Positions 45,745 to 56,355 of a stretch of 64,000 bases of DNA are shown piece by piece. The DNA is taken from the NCBI GenBank assembly GCA_023213315.1, contig JAKCPI010000810.1, positions 28,205 through 92,204 on the forward strand. Reading direction: 5' to 3'. Position numbers and translations under genes: made by a program. The notes beneath the pieces are model-generated. The model had not been told where the DNA came from, made no database searches, and worked only from the letters and a program-made list of their open reading frames with translations. Origin of the DNA: Euborellia annulipes. Lineage: Eukaryota; Arthropoda; Insecta; Dermaptera; Anisolabididae. Numbering within the stretch: the stretch's first letter is position 1; every line of letters starts with the position of its first letter.

Positions 45745-46002
45745 GGCCTTCGGGCCTTGGTCTATTGGTTAGCGTGCTGCTTTATTCCTTGATAGAAGGC
45801 CAGCACGCTAGGGAATATACCAAGGGTCGCGGGTTCGCAACCCGTCTCATACGAGAAAAATTTATTTCAATTGGCTACCAATAAATTGAAATAAATAGAG
45901 ACGGGGTCTAAATGGCCTCCAAATAAGAAATAGCACAAATTTAGGTATGGAAGGTGGTGATAAAGGATAAAATGCCTCATCAGTTATTAAAAAAAAAAAA
46001 AA
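45745..46002 (+). mobile_element. tRNA-derived SINE, family 3
   Basis: A box TTGGTCTATTGGTTAGCGTGC-like, an inserted inverted repeat CCAGCACGCTAGGGAATATACC, B box GCGGGTTCGCAACCC, then a body with CAATTGGCTACCAATAAATTG-like hairpin and poly(A). Confidence 0.75.
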
Positions 46003-47165
46003 CATTAGGTATATTGAGATGCATAATAATTTTTTTAATCGATATAATATAGATATTTCTACATTTTATTATAACAATTACATGTATTTAAGATAAAATA
46101 ATTATATGAAAACAATTTTGAATTGAATTTTTAAAGAAAAAAAGTGGGGGAAATATGTTAAAATACAATTGTATGAATCTTTATACAATAATAAATTAAT
46201 AAAAAATGTCTACTTGGGAATGAGATTCTAATTGAAGATGTAGTAATTTATATAAAAAGAAATTTTTCTACAGTATTATAATAAAAAAATCAAAAAATGT
46301 TAATAATAGCAAAATGATTGATTTATTAGGGTTATTAATAACATTTTTTAAGTTTTATATTAATTAATCTGTGCATTTAAAAAACCCATAAAATGTTTTT
46401 CAGTTTATCTTCACATATAATAGATGATGATTTTTTTGGCTAAAAAATTCAATTTTGACATTAAATGACCTTTGTTGTTCTAAGTGAAAAGTCACAAAAT
46501 TTCCCTAAAATCACACAAAGGTAGGGTTTTCAGCGTAAAATTTTATTCTAGTCTTTAAATATTAGTGAAATACGCTCATTCGAAACAGTATAATTGTCCC
46601 GTATATTTAATCGAACATCACATTCCAAAATGGTACATTTAATTGAAAAGGATTTTATTCGTTAGTGTTGAATTTTAAACAGATGTCTCTTTTGCCCCCC
46701 CCTCCTGCATCACTAACTATAAAAGGCTTGTTAAAAAAAATATATAGTAATAATATAAATATATAATTTATAAAAAAAAATTTTAAAATCGTTTTTATTG
46801 ATACTTAAAAAAAATGCATTGAAAAGATACTAATTTTTTTCTTAAGATATATAAATTAGGCTAATTAATTAAAATATATAATATAATTTACAATTTACAA
46901 TGTTAATTAAAAGAAAATTTCATAAAAGTTGACAGTGATTTTTTATAAAGAAATATTTACAATATTTTGTAATCTTAATTTTAGGGCATCCATATACCGG
47001 ACAACATGAAAGCAACACAAAAGAGATATAAAATTGCATCCGTTGCTTCCTTATGGGATCCGCAGACGGCGTTATATGACCGCTGTTGCGTTGCTTTAAT
47101 ATTGCCTGGTGTCAAAATATGGAAATTGGAGTTACAACAGTTGTATTCTCACCCAGTGATATAAG
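46003..47165. other. AT-rich sequence, no gene seen
   Basis: Very AT-rich up to about 46980, then GC-richer 46990-47160 without a recognisable frame or repeat. Confidence 0.45.
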
Positions 47166-47174
47166 AATTAGCCA

Positions 47175-47535
47175 AAGATCAATTATAGTCGGAGAGCTGG
47201 CGACAAAAATGGGCAAGAGTTTTCTGAAGGCTAATATTTTCAGAATAGGTTGCATTTTAGTGATGGAAAGATAGTCTAGAGTCAACACTTCCAGTACCGG
47301 GGCCTTTGGCGGGAATTAGCCGGTAAAGTTGCGGGAAGATGGTTTTTCGCAAATATCTCGAAAAAACTCTCCCCTTATTCCCGCCAAAGGCCCCGGTACT
47401 GGAAGTGCTGACTCTAGAGTATCTTTCCATCACTAAAATGCAACCTATTCTGAAAATATTACCCTTCAGAAAACCTAGCCCATTTTTGTCGCCACCTCTT
47501 GGACTATTAGGGATTGTGAAGATATCAATCAATGT
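47175..47535. mobile_element. Foldback with ~125-bp arms and 9-bp target duplication
   Basis: AATTAGCCA at 47166-47174 and 47536-47544. Left arm 47193-47318 and right arm 47378-47498 are near-perfect complements (GGTTGCATTTTAGTGATGGA...). The loop contains GGAAGATGGTTTTTC and ATCTCGAAAA, a poor match to the core. Confidence 0.75.
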
Positions 47536-47550
47536 AATTAGCCATAAAGT

Positions 47551-47770
47551 GAGCAACTTCAGACATTAAAATAACAATAGAAATAAATTTATTGACACTA
47601 AATATTGTATATTAATGCGACGTTCTTGTTAATATAAATGTATTAGCGAGAATAAAAACACGAGATTACAATATATTATTTTTATTAACAAAAACGTCGC
47701 ATTAATAGACAATAATTAGTATCAATAAATTTATTTCTATTGTTGTTTTAATGTCTGAAGTTGCTCACTT
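47551..47770. mobile_element. Foldback with ~68-bp arms
   Basis: GTGAGCAACTTCAGACATTA at left and its complement at right, with ATTAATGCGACGT near the centre. Directly adjacent to the previous foldback. Confidence 0.7.
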
Positions 47771-48195
47771 CAGACTTATTAAATTGGTTCATATCATCAT
47801 AGAATTCAAAAATATATTTCTATAAAATGTATATATAACTACAACTTATTGTTTATATCAATACTACAGAAAAATAATCCCAATCTACAAATTATAAAAA
47901 GAAATTAGTTTTAGGCTATGAAACCGCCACTAGATTTAAATAAAATTTTCTCAAAAATTATATATATATATATATCATTAACACTCTTAGAATTCATAAT
48001 ATATCATAATGAAATTTAATATATGTTCTGTATATAGTCTAAATAAACAATTAAATATTGAATTCTAAAAAAAAATTTCAAATGAAAAAATATTTCAGTA
48101 AAAAATAAAAATATATCTGCGATGTGTTAATTAATATCAATATGGAAATAAAAATTTTTTAGATAATCAATAATCCTATCACTATTATAAATAAA

Positions 48196-51100
48196 TCAAT
48201 GAGTTTTCAAGTGAGTTTGGACAGAACTTTTTTGCGAAAATGTTTTCTTACATATATGACATTCGTAAGGACGTTCACCAGTATGAGTTCGTAAATGTGA
48301 ATCCAGATAGAATTTAATTGTAAATCGTTTTTTACATTGATTACAACCAAATGGTTTTTCACCAGTATGAATTCTAAAGTGTTGATTCAATGTACCTTTT
48401 TGGGTGAAACTTTTTGAACAAAGCAAGCATGTAAAAGCTTTTTCCAAGCCTTTAGATGATTCCCCTTTTTTTCTTTCTCCATGCATTCTTGAATGCATTT
48501 GCAATGCCCCTTTTGATGTATAACGTTTAGGACAAACATCACAACCAAAAGGTTTATCATCTGTATGGCTTCTTTCATGAAATCTTTTACTTTCTAAAGT
48601 ATCAAATTGTTCCGGACAATAAATGCAGGTGTGATCTTCATTTTTATGCAGAGGTGTATGAACATCCAGAGCTTCTCGGTTGGGGAATATTTTAAAACAT
48701 ACGTCACAAGCGTTTTCACCTGAAAAAAAATATGCGATTAGTATTAATATTCATTAAAAATTATAATCTATATTTAATAAAAAATAAACTCATAGTTTAA
48801 TTTTCAAACAAAATTCTAAATTATTAATATGAAACACTTCTAGCACGATTTTGACTGATTAAATTCTAAATTAATATTGGATTGAGGTGTCAGGCATTTG
48901 TTCATATAAATTTGATGTTTAATGGAGAAAATGCTCCTTGAGGTAGCTTCATTCAGAACCTTCATTTGATTCTCTTAATAGAAAAAAGTGAAATATTTAT
49001 TTTGCTGCTGGTCCAAACGGTATGTCCCCTGGTTCCCGGAGGTCTTCAGTCAATCTGAGGCATTAGTGTACTTTTTTTAGATTCTCTTTAAAATGTATAT
49101 TCGCATTTTGTCATTGAAATCTTCTGAAGACCACTTTACTCTTGTACTACATAGAGGAGATAAGAGAAATGGTTGCCATGGTAACAAAATATAAATATTT
49201 TCCCATACTTATAAATTTTACATCAGAGCCCCCTTTGGGTGTATTGCGTCCCCCTCCTCACCAAACTCGGGGGTTTGCCCAGGCAGGCCGATGATTTTTT
49301 TTTATACTTTGGATACAAAGTTAATAGAACTGCCTGAACCCACAATATATATATTAATTACAACGGTTATCGTCTAAAGTCTTAAATGGCCTGAGTTGCC
49401 GAAAAGACTGTGTGAATGTGTGTGTGAGTGTGAGTGTGAATGAGAAAAAAAGTGTGAACTGTTTTTTTTTTGTAAAAAAAAATAAAAAAAAAAAAAACAT
49501 CTTGAAATTCGAATGTGAACCGTACTGTCGGAAACTAAATATTAACTCTGGTGCGACAGTCACACCAGATTTTTATTAGAAAATTTAAATATTACATCTT
49601 GCCCAAATCTTACCCTTAACGAAGGGTAACTTTCCTACATCATTAGCAGATATACATCACCGAGCCCCCTCCATGTTTCACCGATTTCAGTTTATCTATG
49701 GGGCGGGGGGGGGGGGGGGTATTCTTCAAATTTTGTCGCCGCCTCAGATGGCCATTGCAATGTATGGAGAACATGTATCATGAATTGATGAAGAATATCC
49801 CCCCAATAGATAAACCGAAATCTGTAAAACATGGAGGGGGCTTGGTGATGGTATACGTTTGTATAACGATGTTGGAAAGTTACCCTTCGTCGAAGAGGAC
49901 TTGGTAAAGAATATTTAAATTTTCTAAAAAAAATGTTTGACTTCTCTATTGGGTAAATATACAGCGTCCCATTTTTCTCGTGATGTTAGTTTATTGAAAA
50001 AAAATATTTTTTTCTTTATTAATTATTTTTTTAAATTTTGTGTTTTATTGTTAATAACATTATTAGAAATATGAATTAAAATCAATTATGGCCAAAAATC
50101 GTTTCTTAGGAACTGCAAAATAAACTTAAAGTTTTTGCATGTACTGTCCCCCCACTTTTCGTGTGAATGCCCCTAAATATAGGTCACCAACGTTGAGCCT
50201 CCTCCAATCGCCATAATAAATTCGTTGTTTGCTATGAGCATGAGTCAATGCTCTTTGTAACAATTATAGGTATAGGTGACATTGAAAATAACGGCATTAA
50301 TTAACTGTTATACGATTGCAAGAGGGAGGTACTGCACGATGGCGACCTGTTTTACTTAGGACTCATCACGGCTTCCAGGGCTGTATTTTTGAAAAGAAAC
50401 AAGTGCAAAAGAACTTTACTGTCCAAACGTCAGCGTGATGGGAATAAAATAATGAAATACAACTAGCTGCTCGTTACAGGCTTAAAATTTTCGAACAAAA
50501 TATCATTTTTCAACTTCTAAAGTTTCACGAGAAAGCTGAAAAAATTTCATAAAAAAGTTACGTAAAATAAACCAAATTTCAAGAAAATTTTTTTTTTAAC
50601 AAAAAAAAATATAGAAGCGATCGTCGGCACATCTTGAAATTAGCGGGGATAATTGTAGAATTAGTTGAAGTTTTTTTGAGTTGAAAAAAAAAAATCTGGT
50701 GTGACTGGCGCACAGCACACAACTTTCTCTTACCCTTCGGTAAGAGAAAGTTGTGCACCGTGCTGGTCACACCATATTTTTTGTGTCGAGATATATTTAG
50801 TTTCCCATAGCACCTTAGTTTCAAACTTGCATTTTAAATGTTGACTGCTTGAAATAAACTATGGTTATTTTTCAAAATTTTAATCTCATATTTGGACATT
50901 TTATACACATTAGAGAATCGTAAATAAATACAAAATTTCATAAGAATTGGATTAAAGACACAAATAAAATAAAAATAAATGGGAATTTAAATAATAATTG
51001 ATTTTTAATCTAATAAAAAGAAAAAGATTTAAATTCCGTTACCATGGCAACCATTTCTATCTTTCCTATGAAGAACAAGAGTAAAGTGGTCTTCAGAAGA

Positions 51101-51359
51101 TTTCAACGGCAAAATGAGAATATACATTTTAAAGAGCATCTAAAAAATAGTTGATTTATGAATTTTAAAAAAAATCCTTGGAGGGAATTTTGAGAAAATC
51201 GAAAAAAACTGAAAAAGTAAATCAGTAAAGTACTAGTACTTTTTGGCCGATTTTGTTCAAAAGCTTATTTTGAGCGAGTGGGAAGGTACCTAAGTTAAAT
51301 ATAAAATTTCAATCCGGTAGCTCAATTCCTTCATGCTAAAAATCTGTCCACACATACGG

Positions 51360-51396
<37 letters not shown>

Positions 51397-54300
51397 GACC
51401 AATTTGCGGGACCCACTTTTTTGGACTCAGGGGACCTCAAAACATGTATATCCATCAAAATCTCGACATCGAATTTTTGACATGATCGCAATACTTTCTC
51501 TCCTATATATTTCATATATAGGGTACGAGAAAGTAAAAAAATGGGAATTTAAATAATAATTGATTTTTAATTTAATAAAAAGAAAAAATCTGGTGTGACT
51601 GGCGCACAGCACACAACTTTCTCTTACCTTCGGTAATCGAAAGTTGTGTACTGTGCTTGTCACACCAGATTTTTTGTGTCGACATGTATTTAGTTCCCGG
51701 CAGTAGGGAATATTTGAATTGAATCGTTTATTTCAGAAAGCACCTAAGGGACAAAATTTCAAAAAATGTGTTTTTGGTGCTAATGTACAATTTAAAGGCA
51801 AATACATCTTTTAGTGCCGAAATAACCAATGTTCCTCATCAGCAATGCTATTTGGCAGCCTTGAAAAAAATCCGTTTATTTCAGAAAGAACCCAAGCGCC
51901 GTCGTTTAGGTTCTTTCTGCGGTAAATTTCACTCATGCCCTGTAGACATCACGTATTTTGTGACTCGCAGCCGTCGCTTAGGTTCTTTCTGCAGTAAATT
52001 TCACTCGTGCCCTGTAGACATTACGTGTTTTGTGACTCGGTGGTTTGATTCAAAGGTTACCTAACACTGAGTAGTTAGTTTTCGTGAGTTTTCGATGAAA
52101 ATGAGGTGTTATTTTGTTGTTTATTATTACATTATATAGTTTTTTTTTTTGACGTGGCAACGTCTTACAAATCATGTGTCTATAGAGGCAAGTTAGAGGG
52201 GCATGCACGAAAAAGTTTATTGGCTTGAATAACTCCTCTGTCTTAAGAGGTATAATTATGGAGAATATACGGTTAGAAAGAATGAGTTTTCAGCTAAAGA
52301 TTTCACCATTTATTTTTTTCCTATCATTTTATTTTATCGCGCTGCGGTAAATTCTAATTTGAAAGTTTAAACCCCTGTAGATTCCGAACGGATAATCCGA
52401 TCAGACTAAATGAGATATCATTTGGTGCAGAAACAAATCCTCTAATAGAATAAATAAAAAAATCCCGAGTAATTAACTCGAAAATTAGTTTTTTTCTCGA
52501 AAAACCTTATTTTTTAGGCAAAAAAATATCGAAAAATAGCCCTATTTATGTAACGCCTAGCTACTTGACCATAAAAGCTATTTTTTTTTTTATTAAGCCG
52601 GGTGCCAAAGGCCATCCCCATAATATACAATATATAACATTTTACAAAACAATATAAATACAATATAAAACCATGTAAATACAATATAACATTATATAGT
52701 TCTTAAGCCATGTCGGATAGTTTAGATGATGAACCTATTCCCAAGCGTAGGCGTGGTGTTGTGCACGAAGAAAAATACAAACGGAACATTATTCGGAATG
52801 CTAGGCTCAAAGGACTGCAGTACGACTCTATATACGCTGTTGTATATAGATATACTGTAGCGTGTAGTCTACTTGTATTTTTCGATTTAGGCATAGTAAA
52901 AACACTCTTTTTTATACTTAAGTGTGTCTATTACTTACCTTTGATACCAAAACAGGTAAAAATTAATGGTTTGACTTAATTTCAATAATAATTTTTAAAA
53001 AATCACTCGTTTATTTCAGAAACCACCTAAGTGCAATTTTTTCAAAAATTAATTACTCAAAAACTTAGAGGAAAAAAAACAATTTTTTAAATAGATTATC
53101 CCAATAGCATGTTTATGATTTGATAAAAAAATATTTGAAGTAGACTAGACCTATACTTAGGCTGCAAAACAGTTTTTTTTAGTTTTTCGAAAGTTGAAAA
53201 AAACGCACTTAGGTGCTTTCTGAAATAAACGATTCAATTCAGATGTAAAATTTATAAGTATGGGAAAATATTTATATTTTGTTACCATGGCAACCATTTC
53301 TCCTATCTTTCCTATGAAATACAAGAGTAAAGTGTGCTTCAAACAATTTTGAGGGCAAAACGAGAATATACATTTGAAAGAGCATCTAAAAAATAATTGA
53401 TTTTTGAATTTTAATCAAAATCGTTAGAGCGAATTTTGAGAAAATCGAAAAAAACTGAAAAAGTACATCAGTAAAGTACTAGTACTCTTTGGCCGATTTT
53501 GATTAAAAGCTTATTTTTCCGGTCCCGGAGGGTGTTTAACTTAAATATAAAATTTCAGTCTCATAGCTCAATTCCTTCATGCTTAAAATTTGACACACAC
53601 CCACCCACAGACAGACCATGTCGCGAAAACCACTTTTTTGGATTCAGGGGACCTCAAAACGTGTATATCCATCAAAATCTCGACATCGAATTTTTGACAT
53701 GAATCCAATACTTTCTCTGCAAGTTAATCAAACAGAGCGTGCCTGACGGACACTCCGCTATTATATATATAGAAGATTATATTGAATACAACAAACTTGT
53801 CAAATGTCTAGTTTCGACTGCCGATGCTGAGGGTTTCCTCACTAAACTAAGAAGAGAGCATAGAAAGAATTTGTGAATGCATCTCATTCTTAATTAGATT
53901 TGTTTTTAATTAATAAAATATACATACAAGAGTTAGTGATTGTATGTAAATTCAGTGGTTGCTTGTAGCTGGGAATCGTAGATGAGAACGATAAGGAGAA
54001 AAAAAACAGCTTCCGTTTTCTCTCTCACTATTTCAATTTATTTGCAAATATTTCGGCTCCTATACAGAGGCAATCTTCAGTGCATATATGTATTTTCTGA
54101 GAGAGATTGTCAATTTTGTAAAAATATATGTGAGAACAATTGAGCGCATGTGCTTCGTGCCTGGACGCTTAATTGTTCTCAAATATATTTTTACAAAATT
54201 GACAATCTCTCTCAGAAAATACATATATGCACTGAAGATGGCCTCTGTATAGGAGCCGAAATATTTGCAAATAAATTGGAGTAGTGAGAGAGAAAACGGA

Positions 54301-54538
54301 AGCTTTTTCTCTTTATCGATCTCATCGTATTTAAATTATGAAATATTTGATTTTGTTGTCTGCCTTTACCTTAGAATATAAATATCAAATATACTAGGGT
54401 ACAGTGAGGGACAATATTAAGTCCCACCCATGGGTTTTCTACTTGTGATTATTTCATTGTTTTTATAAAAGAAAATGAAAATCTTTATTGGAAATTTTCT
54501 AGGTTTGAACCATGAAAGTTTCCAATAAAAAATAATTA

Positions 54539-54573
<35 letters not shown>

Positions 54574-55291
54574 TGAAATAATAACAAGCAGAAAACGCAT
54601 GGGTGGGACTTAATATTGTCCCTCACTGTACATAGTTTAATTGTAATTTATTAGAATAAAAAGAAATTGTATAATAAATATTAATTTGATATTATACATT
54701 TTTTTTTTATTTTATGAAAGTCAAATGTTTTTTTATCATCTCTGAAGATGTGAAGATAAAAGTGATGTATTAAAAATAAATATTTTAGAATATTTAATTT
54801 CTTCTCTTTTCATAGAGATAATATAAAATAAATTTGGTTTAAATTTAATTATCTAGAGTATCTTGTTACTATAATTTAAAATATTCACTTGACCTCTTTG
54901 CCTCATTTCAAAATCCAATTCTTATAAAAGAATATCTATTCTTTATTTAATAAAAATTAAATTGGAATTTATAATAGTATTATCATTAATAAAATGGGGA
55001 TTACGTTCTTTTTATATTACATTAATAAATTTAAATCATATTATTCCAATAAAGAAATAAAAATCAATAAATTAAATTATTGAAATGTGATTTTTATAAT
55101 CATAATTTAGACAAATTTATAATAAATGTGAGTTTATTTATTTGAATTGCATATAAATTAATTAATTTACAAAAATAGTATATATATATATAAATACCTG
55201 TATGTTTAAGCTGATGTCTATCAAAGACTTTTTTATTGGCGTAATATTTTGAACAATAATTACAAAAATACTGCATAATTTTATTGCTCAT
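48196..55291 (-). CDS. C2H2 zinc-finger protein with seven fingers, 2 coding exons, 205 aa
   Basis: Exon 55291-55198 encodes the start and finger 1 (FCNYCSKYY..H..KH, ending HTG). Exon 48719-48196 continues in phase (G split by the intron) with six more fingers: NACDVCFKIF, HTCIYCPEQF, FGCDVCPKRY, FTCLLCSKSF, FGCNQCKKRF and YECHICKKTF, each with the two histidines. TGEKPF/TGERPY-type linkers join the last three, which is typical of tandem DNA-binding fingers, so a nuclear sequence-specific regulator is likely. A stop codon lies in frame upstream of the ATG, supporting this start, though a 5' noncoding exon is possible. No KRAB, ZAD or BTB domain is present. The 6.5-kb intron (48720-55197) is mostly repeats. 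The ortholog cannot be named from fingers alone. Confidence 0.85.
49074..49574 (-). mobile_element. Hairpin-ended repeat copy H10, truncated, with SINE inside
   Basis: Retains GGTTGCCATGGTAACAAAAT and a reduced right hairpin ending GTCACACCAGATTTTT. In the zinc-finger gene intron. Confidence 0.78.
49225..49496 (+). mobile_element. Decayed tRNA-derived SINE, family 1
   Basis: GCCTGAGTTGCCGAAAAGAC and the TGTGTGTGAGTG tract are intact; the head is degraded. ACATC duplicates flank it (49220-49224, 49497-49501), at the same position of the host repeat as the SINE in H2. Confidence 0.75.
50691..51534 (+). mobile_element. Hairpin-ended repeat copy H11 (long subfamily)
   Basis: Resembles H3/H4, with GCACCTTAGTTTCAAACTTG after the left hairpin, a CA/CG microsatellite at 51361-51397, and a terminal GTACGAGAAAGT. 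Confidence 0.85.
51719..53235 (+). mobile_element. DNA transposon remnant with GAATCGTTTATTTCAG ends (Sola-like?)
   Basis: Ends GAATCGTTTATTTCAGAAAG / CTTTCTGAAATAAACGATTC with AATT as apparent 4-bp duplication in the host repeat. Contains the frame at 52710-52979 (MSDSLDDEPIPKRRR...), a 72-bp tandem pair (51901-52040) and the repeat shared with 29.6 kb. The 4-bp duplication and the basic N-terminus suggest Sola, not proven. Confidence 0.7.
52710..52835 (+). pseudogene. Truncated transposon-encoded N-terminus
   Basis: MSDSLDDEPIPKRRRG followed by HEEKYKRNIIRNARLKG resembles the basic N-terminal 'KRNIxKxxRxKG' segment common in insect transposon-related proteins. The frame loses coding character after LQYDS. 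No catalytic domain remains. Confidence 0.5.
53977..54333. mobile_element. Foldback with hammerhead-like cores in both arms
   Basis: Arms of ~150 bp meet near 54155. The right arm (plus, 54229-54268) reads CACTGAAGATGGCCTCTGTATAGGAGCCGAAATATTTGC; the left arm carries its complement with one change. Confidence 0.75.
54402..54628. mobile_element. Tc1/mariner palindromic MITE, TA duplication
   Basis: CAGTGAGGGACAATATTAAG at left and its exact complement at right, flanked by TA (54400-54401, 54629-54630). Contains a 28-base poly-T. Confidence 0.85.
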
Positions 55292-56355
55292 ATTGTCATA
55301 TTCACGTTATTTACAAAGGCTAAATTGAATTCACTTTGCACATGAAAATTTTTCCACCTGCATCAAACAAATTAAACAAAATGAAAATAAAAGAACCTTT
55401 TATTCGGTAAGTGGATATGGAAATGAAATGAAAGAATCTGAAGAGATGTCGTTCACCAGAGGGAATGGTTCTCCAAGAACGACACTCAAACAGGTCACTA
55501 AGTACGAAAAAAAAGACAGTACATAGTCATGCCAATTCACGAAGAACTCTGAGAATCAACGTCCGAATTACTAAGCAGAATAATATTGTTATTCTTTTTT
55601 TCTTGTTTTATTGAAAATTTATAAATAAATTTCACAACTAATAAAGCAGATGTTGTTAATTACGGTATAATTATTAAAATAAAAAAGAATTTTTGCTTTT
55701 TTTTTAACATGTCATGTCATTTATAAATCGGCCGCTAGAATGCGCTAGACGGCTTCGCTGCTTATTATATTTTAAATCAATCTCTATTATTTATACTCCG
55801 AGATTTATTTACAGATTTTTTTTTTGAAAAAATTAAAAAATTGACATTTGCTTTAAAGATAAAAAAAAAAATAATAATAATATATCAATAACAATGATTA
55901 TATTTATTTAATAGATATTCATATTATTTATAATAGTTTTTTAAATCGCCTATATAAAAAAGGTACACAATTTAATTATGTTTAAAGAATAAGTTATTTT
56001 TAAAGTGTCATTTATTTCTTAATGATAGAAATTAAAAACATTTTCATCACTTTTTTAAATTAATCAATGAAAAAGTAAATATAAACCCCCTGTTGAGTTT
56101 CAAATGCTTTTAATAAGTGATCTAGAGTTAATTGTTATCTTGTTAATTGTTTCCTACTTGGATGTTAGTAATATAATAATATAGTTATTATTTTCATATT
56201 ATTGAGAATTGACAGCAAACCTTCCCTGCATTCTTACAATTACATCACATAAACAACCATCTGCATTGCAAACATACACCATATTTTATATAAGTTTCAC
56301 CCAAATCTCTTCTGTCAGCATTTAAAGATTATTTTTTCTTTTCGTTTCTAGAATA
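55292..56355. promoter_or_regulatory. Divergent intergenic region between zinc-finger and TAF6-like genes
   Basis: About 1.06 kb separates the two start codons. AT-rich; GGCCGCTAGAATGCGCTAGACGG near 55728-55753 is a local GC-rich patch and may mark a start region. No TATA/initiator pair stands out, and no repeat family was recognised. Confidence 0.4.

Larger units (their letters stand above)
51584..53718 (+). mobile_element. Hairpin-ended repeat copy H12, split by another transposon
   Basis: Left hairpin 51584-51674, interrupted at TTGAATT (51718), resumes AATTCAGATGTAAAA (53236) and runs to ATACTTTCTCTG at 53718. Confidence 0.83.
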
